Below, one piece after another: positions 62,801 to 64,000 of a stretch of 64,000 bases of DNA. Each line of letters begins with the position of its first letter. Position 1 is the stretch's first letter. Where the stretch lies: contig NC_058046.1 in NCBI RefSeq assembly GCF_020085105.1, forward strand, positions 25,982,675 through 26,046,674, given 5' to 3'. This stretch comes from Siniperca chuatsi (Eukaryota; Chordata; Actinopteri; Centrarchiformes; Sinipercidae). The notes under the pieces were generated by a model that worked only from the letters and a program-made list of their open reading frames with translations, was not told the DNA's origin and did not search any database. The translations under genes and the position numbers were made by a program.

Positions 62801-63653
62801 TGGTAGAAGTGCATGTTAATTGCAGAAGTCCACCTGGAGCGCTGGGGTGGATTTAAATGGACAGTTGGAGGGCAGCAGCAGGTAAGCTGGCACACACAGA
62901 ATCAACCAGCTAACAAGACACTGCCTACCAGCCACCCACGATAAGAGAGCTGAAAAACTACGTCACCTTTGTAATATCAGGCCATACTAACATCAGCACT
63001 GAGAAGAAGTGTTTTAAAGACCAGCTGCCTAAATCGGACAGCCTCTACTTCACAGTAAACCTCATTCTCTCCTGTGTAAACTTCATATACATCTCAAAAT
63101 CCTGTAGGATGCTTGTATCTCTTGATCCGAATGAGTAATGAACGAGTTAAGTGTAGTCAAATGTAACTGTTAAGGTAGCAGAGCAGTGTGAGCTGGGTAA
63201 AAGAAACGTCAGCTAACATTACACTGCCTCCCAACCAGCCACGACTCACAGGCCTACTGTACATGCAAATGCATGGATTTGACTATGCTGAACCGATGTT
63301 GAGCTTGATGTTTTTCCTTGTGCTAAATGTAGAGTTGAATGTTTTTCCATTCATTCCCCTCCCAGCTTTATTCGACTGTTGGCTTTTTATTTTACAGATG
63401 AATGAAGTGTGATGCGCGGCAGCGTCAGCAGGATGTTTGAGGAGGCAGCAGTGAGGAGTGCATCTGACAGCTGTCAGTCAGATAGCACAGCCAGCAGCAG
63501 TACACTGCCACACTGTCACCACCGGCTCAGGAGCTGGAGGGGATGCAGCCAGCACAATTAACTTTAAAGTGTTCCCTTTATTTCCCCTCTTACCTTGAAG
63601 GGGCAGTGTCTTCTCTTTCCTACAACATCTCTCAGCATTCTCCTCATATCGTC
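47961..63653 (-). CDS. cdc20b: Cell division cycle 20B (WD40 protein), N-terminus not in view
   Basis: Minus-strand exons found: 63653-63594, 58443-58242, 53181-53065, 51725-51508, 50343-50249, 49973-49745, 49356-49231, 49143-49020, 48058-47961. Together they give 422 codons plus stop with matching phases. Recognition rests on NDYYTNLLD at the start of the propeller, [64 protein letters not shown] and [14 protein letters not shown], each aligning with CDC20/CDC20B WD40 blades. The first exon seen ([16 protein letters not shown]) resembles the second coding exon of mammalian CDC20B (EEMLWESIMRVLSKD). A first exon must lie further right or outside the window; an internal ATG at 63647 is an alternative start. 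gpx8 and three miR-449-like hairpins lie in the 5.1-kb intron 63593-58444. CDC20B is known from multiciliated cells, where it is tied to centriole production. Confidence 0.88.
50482..51483 (-). mobile_element. Tc1 DNA transposon, internally deleted, both terminal repeats present
   Basis: Inverted ends CAGTGGTGTGAAAAAGTG at 50482 and its complement ending at 51483 match over about 29 bases. The minus strand at 51131-50727 encodes the C-terminal transposase with [11 protein letters not shown] and [15 protein letters not shown] (second D and final E of the DDE triad). The N-terminal DNA-binding half is missing, and the element is about 1.0 kb instead of about 1.6 kb. The left TA is kept, the right reads TT. 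It sits in a cdc20b intron in the same orientation as the gene. Confidence 0.9.
51860..53060. other. cdc20b intron, no further feature seen
   Basis: Intronic DNA between exons at 53181-53065 and 51725-51508. No repeat or gene that I can name. Confidence 0.4.
53846..53882. repeat. (GT)n microsatellite
   Basis: GT run in a cdc20b intron. Confidence 0.9.
54923..57945. repeat. Tandem repeat, 1.27-kb unit, about 2.4 copies
   Basis: The phrase TGATTTATCAGCCTATG marks the unit start at 54923, 56190 and 57460, so the spacing is 1267 and 1270 bases. Copies 1 and 2 differ at only a handful of places; copy 3 is partial and keeps about 75 bases (57701-57780) missing from the others. Each unit holds a minus-oriented piece of the AGTAC-rich MITE and an unnamed 0.7-kb element. 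The repeated open frames in it are not genes. Confidence 0.9.
58855..59029 (-). mobile_element. hAT-like MITE fragment (AGTAC-rich family), inverted
   Basis: Runs from the middle motif GGGCCATTCTGCATAACGAG to the outer end ACGTCTTCCACCAATGCTG on the minus strand, so only the first half is present. Confidence 0.6.
59029..59175. repeat. Minisatellite rich in GGTTGCTA
   Basis: About nine imperfect copies of a GGTTGCTAGGTGGTTGCTA-like unit, 200 bases before the gpx8 start codon. Confidence 0.85.
59385..62001 (+). CDS. gpx8: Glutathione peroxidase 8 (ER membrane peroxidase family)
   Basis: Three exons: 59385-59591, 59755-60016, 61838-62001; 210 residues, against 209 in human. A membrane anchor lies at about 19-36 after a short cytosolic tail (NPKAKKL), so the enzyme domain faces the ER lumen. 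Family motifs: [25 protein letters not shown] at 75-78, LAFPCGQFG at 105-113, [19 protein letters not shown] and [14 protein letters not shown]. The C-terminus RVEL is a KDEL-like ER retrieval signal. Human GPX8 has cysteine as the peroxidatic residue in NVASDC; here the aligned residue is Ser80 (NVASHS). Cys109 of FPC is kept. The gene lies inside a cdc20b intron on the opposite strand, as in mammals. Confidence 0.92.
60360..61090. mobile_element. Unnamed 0.7-kb element, inverted relative to the 54.9-57.9 kb copies
   Basis: Reverse complement of the element within the tandem repeat; shared phrases include CGTCTTTGCGTTTGCAAATG and GGACATGACAGTTGTTTCTG in one or the other orientation. Here it lies in gpx8 intron 2. 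No coding capacity. Confidence 0.7.
61105..61712 (+). mobile_element. hAT-like MITE, full length (AGTAC-rich family)
   Basis: Begins CAGTGGTGGAAGAAATATTC and ends CTTAGTTACAGTCGACCAC, a decayed form of the terminal repeat. It is the most complete copy in the window and directly follows the 0.7-kb element. Confidence 0.7.
62497..62502 (+). terminator. Polyadenylation signal of gpx8
   Basis: AATAAA about 500 bases after the gpx8 stop codon. Confidence 0.55.
62866..62935 (-). ncRNA. mir449a: microRNA hairpin, mir-449a-like
   Basis: On the minus strand a miR-34/449 mature sequence (about 62927-62905) carries the seed GGCAGUGU and the family end GUUAGCUGGU. The opposite arm (about 62889-62868, CCAGCUUACCUGCUGCUGCC) pairs with it; about 17 of 24 positions pair by my hand count. 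It lies in the cdc20b intron that hosts miR-449 in mammals and on the host strand. Order in the host transcript suggests the mammalian 449a position. Naming among a, b and c is by order. Confidence 0.8.
63172..63236 (-). ncRNA. mir449b: microRNA hairpin, mir-449b-like
   Basis: Mature arm at about 63229-63207 on the minus strand reads AGGCAGUGUAAUGUUAGCUG, a clear miR-449 form. The other arm (about 63196-63175, CAGCUCACACUGCUCUGCU) pairs with it at about 16 of 22 positions. It lies 270 bases before the previous hairpin in the host transcript and was probably made from the same primary transcript. Confidence 0.8.
63441..63512 (-). ncRNA. mir449c: microRNA hairpin, mir-449c-like
   Basis: Mature arm at about 63510-63488 on the minus strand starts UGGCAGUGUACUGCUGCUGG. 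The 3' arm contains UGCACUCCUCACUGCUGC, close to human miR-449c-3p (UGCACUCCUCUCUGUUGC). Loop-side pairing AUCUGAC with GUCAGAU is perfect; the middle is less well paired. It is the member nearest to the cdc20b exon at 63653-63594, as in mammals. Confidence 0.75.
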
Positions 63654-63904
63654 CTGGTTATGAAAACAAAAAGACTTTAGTCAAGGTGATCCTCATTATC
63701 ATCAAAAAAATAACTTTCCCATAGGCTAAACTACTAAAAAAATGAAGAGAATCTCTCTGAATGGGATATTTTAATTCATGTTATAGCAGTAAATGGGTGT
63801 TATTTTCATTTATTAGTCTAAAAAGGTAACATATTTTGCCACAGCTTGCAGTAAGTGTTATAGCCTACCAAAGAGACACAGCCATGTGTTTAGAGTTTGA
63901 AGTG

Positions 63905-63917
63905 GTTGCCTGGTAGC
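63905..63917. promoter_or_regulatory. Possible RFX X-box upstream of cdc20b
   Basis: GTTGCC, one base, then GGTAGC. This fits the X-box pattern (GTNRCC, spacer, RGYAAC) with one mismatch. RFX factors drive ciliary genes, and the site lies 250 bases upstream of the first cdc20b exon seen. Confidence 0.35.
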
Positions 63918-64000
63918 AGCAGAAGCAGCAACATCATAAGTGATACAAAGGAAATAACCTATTTAAATGCAATTCTTTATAATATTTTAGAAATTACTCA

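Noticed and set aside
63869-63885. Possible cdc20b exon 1 (ATG GCT GTG TCT CTT TG before a GT)
   Set aside because: It ends in phase 2, which would read into a stop in the next exon; that exon needs phase 0.

Overview
The window is teleost fish genomic DNA. It has vertebrate-type split genes with GT-AG introns, long CA/GT microsatellites, and many fish-type transposon copies (Tc1, hAT-like MITEs, an L2 LINE, a TTAA-flanked THAP element). I found seven protein-coding genes and three microRNA hairpins. All gene models were built by hand from splice signals, reading phase and family motifs.

Left part (1.5-26.3 kb, + strand): three EGF-family ligand precursors in a row, epgn (epigen), ereg (epiregulin) and areg (amphiregulin). 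Each has a signal peptide, one six-cysteine EGF module split by an intron just before its fifth to sixth cysteine stretch, one membrane span and a short tail. Gene order and strand match the mammalian EPGN-EREG-AREG cluster. The products should be membrane-anchored EGF-receptor ligands released by shedding.

Middle part (26.3-45.1 kb): a repeat-rich intergenic stretch, then two minus-strand immune-type genes. The first is a complete granzyme A-like serine protease (259 codons, full catalytic triad). The second is a receptor with a signal peptide, a C-type lectin domain, a fibronectin III domain and a membrane span; I do not recognise a named orthologue.

Right part (47.7-64 kb): cdc20b, a WD40 protein linked to multiciliated cells, runs on the minus strand across the whole region. 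Within one of its introns, on the opposite strand, sits complete gpx8. In the same intron, beyond gpx8, lie three miR-34/449-family hairpins. This nested layout (CDC20B host, GPX8 inside, miR-449 cluster next to exon 2) is the one known from mammals. The gzma-cdc20b-gpx8 group corresponds to human 5q11 and the EGF ligands to human 4q13, so two separate human regions are adjacent here.

The points most worth attention are the three-member mir-449 cluster, a gpx8 in which the usual peroxidatic cysteine reads as serine, a frame conflict in the last exon of the lectin/FN3 receptor, a nearly identical 1.27-kb tandem repeat inside cdc20b, and several young or nested DNA elements. I found no CRISPR array, operon or tRNA gene, and I recognised no retrovirus or LTR element.
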